A stretch of DNA of 64,000 nt from Aedes albopictus (Eukaryota > Arthropoda > Insecta > Diptera > Culicidae). The stretch lies in assembly GCF_035046485.1 (NCBI RefSeq), contig NC_085138.1:424873265-424937264 (forward strand). Reading direction: 5' to 3'. The position numbers and the translations under genes were made by a program. The notes below the pieces were generated by a model. It saw nothing but the letters and a program-made list of their open reading frames with translations. It was not told the DNA's origin and searched no databases. This document shows, one piece after another, positions 9,782 to 21,300 of this stretch. The stretch's first letter is position 1, and the number at the start of each line of letters is the position of its first letter.

Positions 9782-12628
9782 CAGAGTTGGTCATTTCTCG
9801 CACTCAAGCTTAAAAAGAGCTATTTCTAGTGCACAAAAGAGAAGTGTGCTTTGATTCTCTTTAGTGTAAATGAGACTTTGTGCACCACACGGAAGTTCTC
9901 CCATGTACCATATATCTAGTGCACTTTGATCGTTACCAGGGGAAGTGTTATTTACTTCACTCTCGATCCCACTCTCCATCAATTGAGCTTCAAATTTTCA
10001 TGCAATAAGGTAGAAGTTTGTGAACCGTAGACCTCGCAGGACGTCCAAAATCAGTATGACGGAGAGCCAAAAACGGAAAGCTATCGACATTCAAGCATTT
10101 TTTTCCAAGAAAAAAGTTGTCAACGATGCTGGAGAGGAGAAGACGATAACCACTTGTCTGCTATGCGGCGAAGCAACGAAAACTTTCAAGTGCGAAACTA
10201 AGTTCAATCTCTCTCGGCATATTGTAACTTCCCACAAGGCAAAGGCAACAGAAATAGGTCTTCTTACGGAGGAAGAATCGATGAAGAGCCAAGCCGACGC
10301 GAAACAAAAGGTGGTTATCTGGATTGACCCGAACGTCTACGTTACCTCCATGGTGCAATGGGTTACAGAAGGAAACCTTCCCTTTCGTTTTTTCGATACT
10401 CCCTACGCCCGGAACATCCTTGAACCAATGGAGAAAGGCCTGAAGCTACCTCACGTCGGGAGAAAAAGTATTGTCAAGTATCTGGAATCAGTGGAGCAGC
10501 ATATTGTACAGTGCATTACTGATAAACTTCGTGGGAATATGCTCAGCCTCAAGATGGACCTTGCCTCCCGAAAAGGAAGATCTGTTCTCGGAATAAATGC
10601 CCAAATAATCGATAACGGCAAGATTACCGTGTATACGCTTGGCATGATTGAAAGATTCGAGCGAAACACTGCCGAAAGTCTGCGAGCTGAAATTTTGCTG
10701 TTACTCAAGAAGTTCAATGTTGGTATCACTCAGATATACACAGTCACAACTGACAACGGAAGCAACATGATTAAGGCAACCAAATTATTGAAAAACGAAC
10801 AGTCATTGCTAATGGCTGAGCTGGAGGATCCTAAAACGACGAGCGATGAAGAAACCGACATTGATTATGCAAGCTTCTACTCCGGTGATGTTGACCACGA
10901 ATGCGATACAGACGCAGAGTTTTTGGATCGGTAAGTACTGCATAAATTATGTTCAATTCCACGATTTCTACGGTTTGAGTATAACTTCATTCTTAACATT
11001 TTAGGGACGACGATGACACAGAATCTTTGAAGAGTTTCTCAGCCGACGAAGTTGAATACACCGAAGAAATTGATGACTTGGAAAACCTCAATAACGCACA
11101 TCTAACGGGGGTGAGATATGCTGCCCATGATGTACAGCTCTCGGTTTACGACGTTTTCAAAAAGAAGTCCGTGACAATCTTTCTGGCCAAAGCGAGGAAA
11201 CTAGTCAAAACCCTCCGGGCACAGCCGTACGGAAATTCGTTTCGTTTGGATAAATCCAAAAAACTGCCATTTTTCGATGGAGACACTCGTTGGGGTTCGA
11301 GTCACCTGATGGTTGATTGCCTACGACACCAAAAAGACTTCATCATGTCATTACTCACCCCGGATCTTAAGAAGCAGTTTGGTGCTAGATTTTGGTCGAC
11401 CGTGGATCAGTTTGTTCAAGCAACTAAGCCTGTATATGTCTTGACCAAGAGAATACAGGAGGAAGCATTGACAAGTGGATCTTTCTATCTGTACTGGAAA
11501 GAATGTACGCTTGAGCTTGAAGATATTTGCTCATCCCTAGCTAAACAACTCAACAGAGCTTTGAAAGATCGTCAACACATGTGGATGGACAATGAAGCCT
11601 TTTTAGCAGCCCTGTATATGGATCTCCGCCTTAATGATTTCAATCCCCCCGTCTTGAATCCTGATCAACAAGAAAGAGCAATTGTAAGTTAATATATTTG
11701 CCATAATTCCTACCTATTTTATAATATTTGTACATTTCTCTTACTTATGTAGAAGCACATTCTCAAGACTTGGGAAAACATGAAGATGATTCGTGGTAGT
11801 GAGGCACAATCAACCACAGACGCTGGCGACCCCGTGCCTTCGACTTCATCTGCAACCAGCCTGGGGAGACTGACGAGGGTCGAACAGTTGCTGTCGGTGA
11901 ACCGTCAGGCAAGAAAAAGCGATTTCAATGACATGGAAAAACGAATTCGCAGACTACGGCTTGAACCATCTCTGCCACTTGATACGGACATAATTTCATG
12001 GTGGCAAGTGTCTAAGCCTAAGGAGAAGGATCTAGTTATGCTGGCATTGGTGATATTGCAGATTCCGTGTACTCAAGTATCGGTAGAAAGAGCTTTCAAT
12101 GGACTTGGACAGATTCTAACCAGGTTTCGAACAAGACTTGGTCCTGGAACACTTGGAAACGTTTTGTTCGTGAAGGCTAACAGTGATTTACTAAGAGAGC
12201 ATACCTATAAACTTAAACCATAATTAGTATTACATTTGAAAACTTGAATTTTGCATTTAATAAACACTTAGTTAATAATTTTTTGGCGTTTCTTTTTTGA
12301 CCGATGTAGTTGTCTCCAAATAAGAGCCCAAAATTTAAAATTCTTCGCCTGTAGTTCCAAATCATCGATGACCAAGACTGGTTGGCTAAAGATGGGTCTT
12401 TTCAAATAGCCCCTGCAATCCTCAATGCACATGGTACTGGTTTTGGACTTCTCTTCTTTTGATAAGTGTAAGAGAAGATAAATCTCTTTCTCTTTAGCTT
12501 GATCGCACAAATGTGTGCATCGTAGTAGGAGTGAAAACCACAAGAGCAATGTGAACGAAGTAAGCCACGTGTGCCGCGTGTAAAATATACACTTATCTAA
12601 GAGTTCTCCTCAGAGTTGACCAACCCTG
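9782..12628 (+). mobile_element. Complete 2,847 bp hAT DNA transposon nested in the RTE copy
   Basis: The ends are a 12 bp inverted repeat with one mismatch: cagagttggtca at 9782-9793 and tgaccaaccctg at 12617-12628. Exact 8 bp target duplications ggtatcgc flank it (9774-9781 and 12629-12636), the size typical of the hAT superfamily. The interior holds one transposase gene with two introns and no stop or frameshift. The target is the RTE coding sequence, which resumes in frame. Everything an autonomous hAT needs at sequence level is visible, so it may be active or only recently silenced. Activity itself is inference. Confidence 0.93.
10056..12223 (+). CDS. hAT transposase, BED zinc finger, three exons
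   Basis: Cuts and joins the element's ends in the nucleus. Exons 10056-10930, 11005-11683 and 11753-12223 join into 674 residues; both introns have GTAAGT donors and AG acceptors and keep the frame. The N-terminus has a BED-type finger (CLLC near residues 32-35, then an H-x4-H pair). Catalytic-core motifs follow: an aspartate in MDLAS, the conserved TDNGSN aspartate, DTRWGSSH, and the C-terminal dimerisation block with SVERAFNGLG and TRFRTRLGP. The start chosen is the ATG of MTESQKRK; an upstream GTG-initiated frame is less likely. Length fits hAT transposases. Polyadenylation may use AATAAA at 12,259-12,264. No inactivating change was seen. Confidence 0.92.
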
Positions 12629-14096
12629 GGTATCGCAGCTGAACTCATAAAGATGGGCCCAGAAAAGTTGGTCACATGTCTGCATCGGCAGATAGTCAGG
12701 ATCTGGGAAACCGAACAGCTACCGGAGGAGTGGAAGGAAGGGGTAATCTGCCCCATTCACAAGAAAGGCGACCATTTGGAATGTGAGAACTTCAGGGCGA
12801 TCACCATTTTGAATGCTGCCTACAAAGTGCTATCCCAGATCATCTTCCGTCGTCTGTCACCTAAAACGAATCAGTTCGTGGGAAGTTATCAAGCCGGCTT
12901 CATCGACGGCCGGTCGACAACGGACCAGATCTTTACCGTACGGCAAATCCTCCAGAAATGCCGTGAATACCAGGTCCCAACGCATCATCTGTACATCGAC
13001 TTCAAAGCGGCATACGACAGTATCGACCGCGCAGAGCTATGGATAATCATGGACGAAAACGGCTTTCCTGGGAAGCTGACTAGACTGATTGAAGCAACGA
13101 TGGACGGTGTACAAAACTGCGTAGGGGTTTCGGGTGAACTATCCAGTTCATTCGAATCTCGCCGGGGACTGCGACAAGGTGATGGCCTCTCATGCCTACT
13201 CTTCAACATCACTCTGGAAGGTGTGATGCGACGAGCCAGCCTCAACAGCCGGGGAACGATTTTCACAAAATCCGGTCAATTTGTGTGCTTTGCGGACGAC
13301 ATGGACATTATCGCTAGAACATTTGGAACGGTGGCAGAATTGTACACCCGCCTGAAACGCGAAGCAGCAAAGGTCGGACTGGTGGTGAATGCCTCAAAAA
13401 CAAAGTACATGCTGGTAGGCAGAATCGAACACGACCGGATCCGTCTGGGTAATAATGTTACGATAGACGGAGATACTTCCGAGCTGGTGGAGGAATTCGT
13501 CTACCTCAGATCCTTACTGACGGCTGACAACAACGTGAGCCGTGAAATTCGGAGGCGCATCATCAACGGAAGTCGGGCCTACTACGGGCTCCAGAAGAAA
13601 CTGCGGTCGAAAAAGATTCACCCACGCACCAAATGCACCATGTACAAAACGCTAATAAGACCGGTAATCCTCTACGTGCACGAGACATGGACCATGCTCG
13701 AGGAGGACCTGCAAGCACTCGGAGTTTTCGAGCGACGCGTGCTAAGGACGATCTTCGGCGGTGTGTAGGAGAACGGTGTGTGGCGGAGAAGAATGAACCA
13801 CGAGCTCGCTGCACTTTACGGCGAACCCAGCATCCAGAAGGTGGCCAAAGCCGGAAGGATACGGTGGGCAGGGCATGTTGCAAGAATGCCGGACAACAAC
13901 CCTGCAAAGCTGGTGTTTGCAACTGATCCGGTTGGGACAAGAAGGCGTGGAGCGCAGGGCGGACCATTTGAAGCGTGACCTGGCGAGCATTGGGCGCGAC
14001 CGAGGATGGAGCAGCCACAAACCGAGTATTGTGGCGTACTATTGTTGATTATGTCTTGTCTTAAATGTGATGTTGAACAAATAAATGTATGTATGT

Positions 14097-14941
14097 AATA
14101 TGTCACCAACCGGGCTCCGCCCCTCACCAGCTCTCTAAAAAAGGTTTACTCTTTTATGTAGGCTTTTTTATTGATACATAGTTAAACGTGCATAAATGAG
14201 CAAACTGAAACTTTTCCACCTGTTTTATTTCTGAAAATTAATTCCAAATGCTGCTCAAATTTACACGGAAACAAATTTTCCTCCCAGCAGCATCTGCCAT
14301 CGCAACACTCCATTAGTGTGCTGCCGGTGTTATCGCGTTAACATAGCTGTGTAATTTCACACATGTGACCTGATTAATATTCCACCTGACCTGCCACTTT
14401 CCCCGGAAATGTGCTTCTAATTCGCGAACTTTCCCGTTTTCACCTAAACAGCAAATTTGCTGCGAACAACCACCGCACCGTCGCGTCGTGGCGGCGTAGT
14501 TGATCGTACCTATTCCGGGAGGCCTAATCTGTTTTCCCAATCGCGAAAAACACCTCCGCACTATCCCATAATCGACGTAGCTCTCTGCCGGTGTGTAATG
14601 GAATTACCGTGGGGGAAGCCATAGACACGCCCAGCGGAAAACAAAAGCTGTTTAAAATCTGATTATAGAACAACGCGCAGAGCGGAAGAGCGCCCATCAA
14701 TGTAAGCTCGGTTGTAAGCTTCTTTGGCAGCAACGGCGGACGGAGAGGAACAAAGCGAGCAAGTCTCTCGTTAGGTGAGAAGTTTGTAGTGTTTCATAGT
14801 TGATTGTGTAGTTTCGAAGATTAAATTTAGATTGATTAAATTTTAAACTTGAAAGGCATCCTTTGAATCGTATAAAACTGAATCAGTTGGTCTTATTCTC
14901 AATCAGAATTTCGAGATAACGGGAAAAGATCAAATCGATTC
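14097..14941. other. Intergenic sequence left of the Ty3 element, no gene recognised
   Basis: A moderately GC-rich part (about 14,280-14,760) contains ccggtgt and CpG motifs; small open frames on both strands lack any known motif. The last bases attc (14938-14941) form the left target duplication of the Ty3 element. Confidence 0.4.
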
Positions 14942-15296
14942 TGTAACTCGCTAGCTCTTCCTTTTCTTGTCACAGGGTCGTTAATCAATCAGTTCTACTC
15001 ACCAAAACCGTAATCGAGTCCTTGCTTCCAGGGGAGCACCACAGTGAAGTGGTAAAACGCGACACTTGCCCACAGATGATTCCTACAAAAGAAGAATAGC
15101 AAAATAGTATCTTACAAAGATTCACTCAAAAGCTGCAGACTAGTAGACTCTGAGGGGACCACCCTAGGCGAGGCTTGAAGACTCCTTTCGAGTCCGGCAA
15201 AGGCGGAAACAAAAGCTAAGTGGTGGACTAATCTAACTGTGCCTTTCTAGGGAATGCGCTCTCATTAACTTCACAATGGTTAAATACACATGCTGA

Positions 15297-15302
15297 TTTA
15301 TT
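15297..15302 (-). promoter_or_regulatory. Possible polyadenylation signal AATAAA in the 3' LTR
   Basis: AATAAA on the minus strand, about 355 bp before the element's 3' end. This position could define the R/U5 border. It is a short motif and the assignment is tentative; the copy in the 5' LTR is at 23843-23848. Confidence 0.35.
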
Positions 15303-15512
15303 TGCCAAGATCGGCTATTAGGGTAACGTCACATGACACCGGGTACTTGCGGTTCTCGGGACAATCCAATGGCACTTGAACCATTCCATGGTTACGGTCG
15401 ATCCTCTTGATGTTTGAGGACAGTCCTGTGGACCAAGACGGTCTGGTCTCTAGACCGACGGACTTCTTGAAGCTACTTCTTCACCCTGGCCGATTGGGGT
15501 CGGCTGCTGGCT

Positions 15513-15870
15513 TCCAGCGGGTCGCCAGGCACTTCGGAGCTTGATCTCTGCCGGCGGGTTCACCGGGCGATTTGGGACTACCAGCGAAATGCCGTACACG
15601 TGGAGGTCTACCAGCGGGTCGCCGGGCGCTTCAGGGCTACCAGCGGACTGCCGGACACTTCGGGACTACCAGCGGACTGCCGGACACTTCGAGACTACCA
15701 GCGGGTCGCCGGGTGCTTCAGGGCTATCAGCGGACTGCCGGACACTTCGGGACTACCAGCGGGCACCGGACACTTCGGGGTTACCAGCGGGTCGCCGGGC
15801 ACTACGGGGTTACCAGCGGGTCGCCGGGCGCTTCAGGACTACCAGCGGACTGCCGGACACGTCGAGGCTT
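15513..15870. repeat. 29 bp GC-rich tandem array inside the 3' LTR
   Basis: Nine units begin ctaccagcgg (or ttaccagcgg) at 15608, 15637, 15666, 15695, 15724, 15753, 15781, 15810 and 15839, a spacing of 29 bp (once 28). Diverged copies precede them from 15513. Units alternate between gtcgccgggcgcttc and actgccggacacttc types. Because 29 is not a multiple of 3 and the unit has no plus-strand stop, all three antisense frames stay open. GC content is well above the rest of the element. Confidence 0.9.
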
Positions 15871-16843
15871 CCTATCTGCCGGCGGGTATGCCAGGAACTC
15901 TTCGGCAGGTTTGCGATACCCGAATGGCCGAACGAGGGTTCGGCGAGCGTCCTTCTTGCTTGTTGTGGTTATAGGACGTATCAGCTAAGCGATGCTATCG
16001 GGGACGTCTTCCCATCGGAGGAGCCCTACGCAATGGTGGTCGTTGCGGGCGGGGCTTCACTTTCGGACCTCTTCCTTCAGATCTCTGCTCGACCTTGACG
16101 TTGTAGGGTTGCACCTTAGGAGACTTCGGTGTGAGAGTGCGCTGAATGAGGAAGGATCCGATCCTCGATCTGGGGATACAACAAACGATCGCTTTTCGCA
16201 AAGCAATAAGAAAGAAAAAGGCCCACTAGGACCTTTTTCTTACGGTTAACAATCAAACAATAGCTTTTCTTTCGGTTGACACGTGGGGAATCTAACCTAT
16301 CGAACTAACAACATTGTTAACATTTACTAATGATTTTCAATTACATTCTACGCACTTTTGATCTGTAACTCTTTTCTATTGCACTTCTGCCTGGATCGGT
16401 TTATACACTTTTCCCCTATCTTCAACCTAGAACAAATTAACACCAATTAGAAAACTACACCACTTCTAATAAGACGGTTCGGCCGTACTTTTACTAAACT
16501 TTATGGGACACGACGCGCACTAATCACCCAATGATGGTCGGTAGCAGAAAGAACTAGTCTAGCCGAAAGCTGAGTATTTTAAGTGTAAGAAGGAGCACTT
16601 CGGAAACGAAGTGTTAACGAAGTATGACAGTAGCTCACTCCTATCTGGCAATCCTTTTTTAGAGTACTACATCTGTTGGCAGATGATTGAACCAAAGGCG
16701 GGCGAAGTTAGCCCGCGCTCAAACCGCTGTGAACAAAGTTATTTGATTATCGGGTGGAAAATAAAACTGATTAATCTTCGACATTGTGACTACGCAATTC
16801 GTTGGTGGAGCCAACACATTATTATTGGAACCAAGGGGTTTCA

Positions 16844-16865
16844 CTACCCCATCGTTCTCTCCATG
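16844..16865 (-). other. Polypurine tract next to the 3' LTR
   Basis: On the minus strand the bases just before the 3' LTR read gagagaacgatggggtag, a purine-rich run directly abutting TGAAACC. This is where second-strand DNA synthesis would be primed. The run is not pure purine, so the exact extent is uncertain. Confidence 0.55.
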
Positions 16866-18311
16866 AAGGAAAAGTCTTTCGATATATTTCAAGAAGCTAA
16901 GCAATAATCAAACTTGTATTTGATTAAAGATAATTTTTTGTTTTTTGATACTGTGTTAGGCCGTTTTTAAAACTTACACCTCCCTCCATCTCGTGAGGAA
17001 GAAAAGTATATTCAAACGATTTTGACCAACACCATTGGGTATTGAGAACTGTCAAATTATCAACCTGTTTTGTTTACAACCCGACGCGAAAATCATCGAC
17101 GGTGCATGCTTGTAGGGTTACCAGACGTACTCTTTTTAGAGTACATGTACTCTTTTTCAGCTAAAAATTGGGCGTACTATTCTTTTTGGTAAAATGGGCC
17201 CAATTGTACTCTTTTTTTTTTTTTGCAAAATTACATTTTTCGGATAAAATATACATATCAATCAAAATAACCTTACAAGTAGTAAAACAAAACAGTATCC
17301 TACAAATTAGAATCACTTAACGATAGGTCTTATCTGCAGAAGAAAGGTCATCTTTATTTTCCTTTTCTTCCATCGAAATCACATTAATTCATTCAGATTA
17401 TGATTGAAACTGTCGTTAATTTATTTGATTTGCAAAAATGGCTTCACTTTGACGTGCAATAATCGGAAGGGTAAATAATAACGAAAGTTCACAAAAAATT
17501 CTTACGAAACTAATTGCACGAAATCCATCTACGGAAGAACGAAAAAATTGACTGTTCTCGCTAATTCTTAACGAAAGGAATTTGAAACAAATCACTAACA
17601 CACAAATATTTATATTGGTCAATAGTTGACATGAATACTGAAAAAATGTGAGATTTGAAACTGCTGTAATAACTATCCAGTAATGTATTAAGTAGACACA
17701 ACTTAATATAACAAGTTTTTCACTTCGTTAGAAAATTTACCTACCTTTATATGTCAAGTATGGTTTACAGAATTTAAATATTAAAAACTTCAAGAGTGTC
17801 AAACAGTATTTAATCGAAAAAAAAGAAATCAATATTTACTCGATTACTGTACTCTTTTGTACTCTTTTATCAGAATTCTTAAATGTACTCTTTTCACGTG
17901 CGAACAGTATGGTAACCCTACATGCTTGTCGTCAATGTTTCACGGTTTTATAACGAAGATCGCGTGTTAACCGGCGGTAAATTGAGGCCAGAATCCTGTC
18001 CAGCGAAGGAAATCTCCCTGGTGCGCACGTAGCAGCCGTTCCGTTTCATTTATCGGTGTGATTGCCTATGGACTTTCGAGTAGGATCAGCTGAGAGGAGA
18101 GAATTCGTTTACTGAAGAAGATTAAGGATGATTGGCCGGGTAAGCAAAACCAAAAATATTTGTAAACAACAGAGTTGACCTTGACTTCTACAGATTCGAT
18201 TTGATTTCAGGTGTGAATTCATTCTTTGCATCCGGACGACTTTGTGAATGGTGAGTATCTTATCCAGTACAACGACTGAATTGAAGATCTCATTGGACCA
18301 AATTTTCGATT
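16866..18311 (-). other. Non-coding region between pol and the 3' LTR
   Basis: About 640 bp of element sequence plus an inserted 808 bp MITE. No env-like frame is present on the minus strand. It probably serves as the 3' untranslated region of the Ty3 element. Confidence 0.5.
17113..17920. mobile_element. 808 bp hAT-type MITE nested in the Ty3 element
   Basis: Ends tagggttacca (left) and tggtaaccta-type (right, 17910-17920) form an 11 bp inverted repeat. Exact 8 bp duplications catgcttg flank it at 17105-17112 and 17921-17928. The inside is AT-rich with repeated gtactctttt motifs near both ends and has no transposase, so it is non-autonomous. The 8 bp duplication and TAGGG start fit the hAT superfamily. 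Its ends differ from those of the hAT at 9.8-12.6 kb, so a different transposase would be needed. Confidence 0.9.
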
Positions 18312-21300
18312 TTAGGACTCCGGTTTCAAATCACAAACCGAAAATATCCCGAGAAGCTTACCAGACTCGTCGGCCAGTTCATACGAGCTGGTACCCACCC
18401 TTGCAAGGACGGTGCAAGGTACATACAATGCATCGAGCTTGGCATTATAACCATCAGCTGCCGATGACTGACGAAAGTTTCGTTTATAGACCCTCTGGCC
18501 CACTGTGTAGACCGGAGCAAACTGTTTGGATCGCAGATTATAGGTTTTAATGTTTTTATCGTGTGCTTTTTTCAAATTATTTGTAACGAGAGAGCAAATT
18601 CGTTCATCTATTTCCCTTTTCCTTTGCAACCTTTCCTCGTCGGACACCTGGTCCGTTTCCCTATCCATCCTGTGCTCCTCTCCTGTACCAATTATTTCAT
18701 GTCCGAATAGTACTTTGTATGGGGAAAACCCCGTACTTGTATGGGGGGTCGTGTTCAGGTAAAATTCTATCTCGGACACCCTAGTGTCCCATAATTTTTG
18801 ATTCTCCCGGACATACGTTCTAATACACGAATTTATTGTCCGGTTTAAACGCTCTACTGGGTTTGATTGGCTATGATGCCTAGAGTTCTTCCAGTGCTGT
18901 ATTTTGTATTTCACCAGTAAGGCTTGAAATTCTGTTGACAGAAATGTCGAAGCGTTGTCGGTTATTATGAATTCTGGGGCCGAATACCTCCGGAACCAGG
19001 ATTCCTCCAGAATCTTCGAGACTAATGAGGCAGCTATTTTCTTGACTGGGGTAAGTATGCACCACTTGGAATACAAATCCATGGTGACAAGCAAATGTGA
19101 ATTTCCTGCTTTACTGCGTGGGAGGGACTGTATGAAGTCTAAGGCAATTATTTGGAAGGGTTTACTAGTAAGTCTTTGCTGGCCTGGCTCAGGAATTTGT
19201 GACCTGTTCGCCGGTTTATTTTGCCTACACAGAGAACATTTCTTCACATAGTTTCGCACGTCTTCGTGCATTTTGGGCCAAAAATATCGTTTTTTAATCA
19301 AAGCTAAAGTTTTCTCAGTTCCTAAATGTAACCTATCATCATGTTCCTGTACTAGAATGTTCTCTCTCATTGCTTCTGGAATACAAGTTTTCCATGAGAA
19401 ACGATAATCTAGCAGATCTTCTTGGGTAGACACCAGTTTCTTAAGGACTCCGTTGTCTACCCTGAAGTCTTTATATTTCTCCGGGTCATTTTTGACCTTT
19501 CTGACCATGTCTCCGTACCAGCCTTTTTCATCGGTGGTTATTTGAAGTTCCTCCACTGACCTCGACAATGCGTCTGCGACCACATTATCTACCCCTCTGC
19601 GGTGTAAGATTGTCATGTCGTATTTTTGGAGCTCTATGCTCCAACGACATAGACGCGAGGACGTTCGCCAACTGCTTCTCATTATATATGTCAACGCCGA
19701 CGCATCGGTGTAAACCGTGAACTTGTTGCCCTCTATATAACAGCGGAATTTATCAATGGAATTCAGTACGGCCAGGCCCTCCTTTTCCGTAGCGAAATAC
19801 CGTTGTTGGGTAGAGGTCAGCTTTTGAGAGTAGTACGCTATTGGCTTTTCAATGCCGTCGTACGATTGTGTCAGGACTCCAGCTATGGCAGAGTCGCTAG
19901 CGTCACAATGAATAGTGAAAGGACGAGAGAAGTCCGGATTGGTTAAAATAGGAGCGCATATCAACATTTCTTTAATCTTGTTGAACGAGGCTTCCGCCTT
20001 GTCGTTCCAACATACGGTTTTTGGCTTATTTCTGAGAAGATCGGTTAATGGTTGTGTGTAATTACTATAATTGGCTAAGAATCTCCTATAGTAATTACAC
20101 ATACCCAAAAACCGTCTCAGAGCCCTTAAAGTGGTAGGTCTTTCGTAATTGATGATGGCTGCTACACGGTCCGGATTGGGTCTTAGCCCGTCTCTACCTA
20201 GAATGTAGCCCAAATAGGTTACCTCAGAGACGCAAAAGTGTGACTTGTCTAAATTTATGGATAGGTTGGCCGCACGAAGTCGAGAGGCAACCTCTTGAAG
20301 TACAGTCAGGTGTTCCTCAAACGTTTCGCTTATGACGATTATGTCGTCTAGATAAACGAAAACGTTTGGTTCCAGTTCACCTGAGCCCAACACCCTGTCC
20401 ATTAGTCGTGAAAGCGTTGCAGGGCTATTCACCAGACCAAAGGGCATTCGGGTGAACTGGAACAATCCCCGTCCCAACACAGAAAAGGCCGTAAATTTTC
20501 GAGATCTAGGGTGTAATGGGACCTGTAAGAAGGCCTTCGACAGGTCCAATGTCGTGATTAAGTTGGTCTTGCCTAATCTGCTTAAAATACGGTCTGCGTG
20601 TGGGAGGGGATAGGAATCCCTGACTGTCCGTTCATTAAGCTTTCTCGCATCCAGACATAGGCGGACCGTTCCATCAGGTTTGTCTACCGGGACTAAACGT
20701 AGTGCCCAGTCGCTGTACGATCTTTCGACTATCTTGCATTCTATCATTTTATTTAGCTCGGCATTAATTTGTTCCTGCTTCTTGGGCGAGGTTGGGAAAG
20801 GATTGATTCTAGCTGGGGGGAGCTTTTTAGCCTCCTCTGTTAGTTCAATGCGGTGACTTATCCAATCAGTAGTATCGAGCACCCCCTCACTTGCTACTTT
20901 GAATTGCTTTTTAATTTCAGCTAGCCTCGCTTCTTGCTCTTCAGACAACTGAATTTTCTTTGTATCGGTTTTTGGATCATTTCCGGTGACATCTCGCTCT
21001 GAATCATCGCTAATCTGTACCTCTTCGACCATTGAGGAACCCACGGTGGGTTTGATCTCAAAGGCTCGCCAAAAATTCATCCCCAAGAGAATTCTTCTCT
21101 TCAAGGATGGCACTACCAAGGAGTCGATAATTTTGGTAGTACCGTTAAAAGTCACCGGTAAATAAACCATTCCTGAAACGCTCAACTCTTCGCCGTTGGC
21201 CGTACGAAGGTTCACGTCGGAGGGGAACATCTCTAAGCCGCATTTTCTTATAAGGTTCATTGCTCCAATCCCCAAAATGCTCAAGTGTGCTCCACTGTCT

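Larger units (their letters stand above)
9507..14096 (+). pseudogene. RTE-like LINE copy, 5'-truncated, carrying a nested hAT transposon
   Basis: The left part (about 9,507-9,781) encodes the region before the reverse transcriptase (LLTDEREVIERWKQHF, LKTNKAAGKDG). The right part (12,629 on) carries the full palm and thumb: LPEEWKEGVICPIHKK, YQAGFIDGRSTTDQI, YIDFKAAYDSIDRAE, FESRRGLRQGDGLSCLLFN and the catalytic FADDMDII. Removing the hAT and one TSD copy leaves the frame unbroken at the junction. A TAG at 13,766-13,768 replaces the glutamine of FGGVQEN seen in sister copies, and a small deletion near 13,950 breaks the tail (GRIRWAGHVARMPD). The 3' end has atgt-type simple repeats. The endonuclease domain is missing, so the copy cannot move by itself. 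Confidence 0.9.
14942..16843 (-). repeat. 3' LTR of the Ty3/gypsy element
   Basis: 1,902 bp, reading on the plus strand from tgtaactcgctag to ggggtttca, so in element sense it starts TGAAACCCC and ends GTTACA (TG...CA ends). It matches 23488-25389 at a constant offset of 8,546 and no difference was seen by eye. It carries a 29 bp tandem array. On the minus strand AATAAA lies at 15297-15302, a possible polyadenylation signal. Confidence 0.95.

Noticed and set aside
15541..16098. Open frames of 185, 138 and 124 codons in the LTR (and the same at 24,087)
   Set aside because: They arise from the 29 bp tandem repeat, are antisense to gag-pol, overlap in three frames and have no known domain.
16844..18311. 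env gene in the Ty3 element
   Set aside because: No suitable frame after pol; the extra length is an 808 bp MITE and non-coding sequence.
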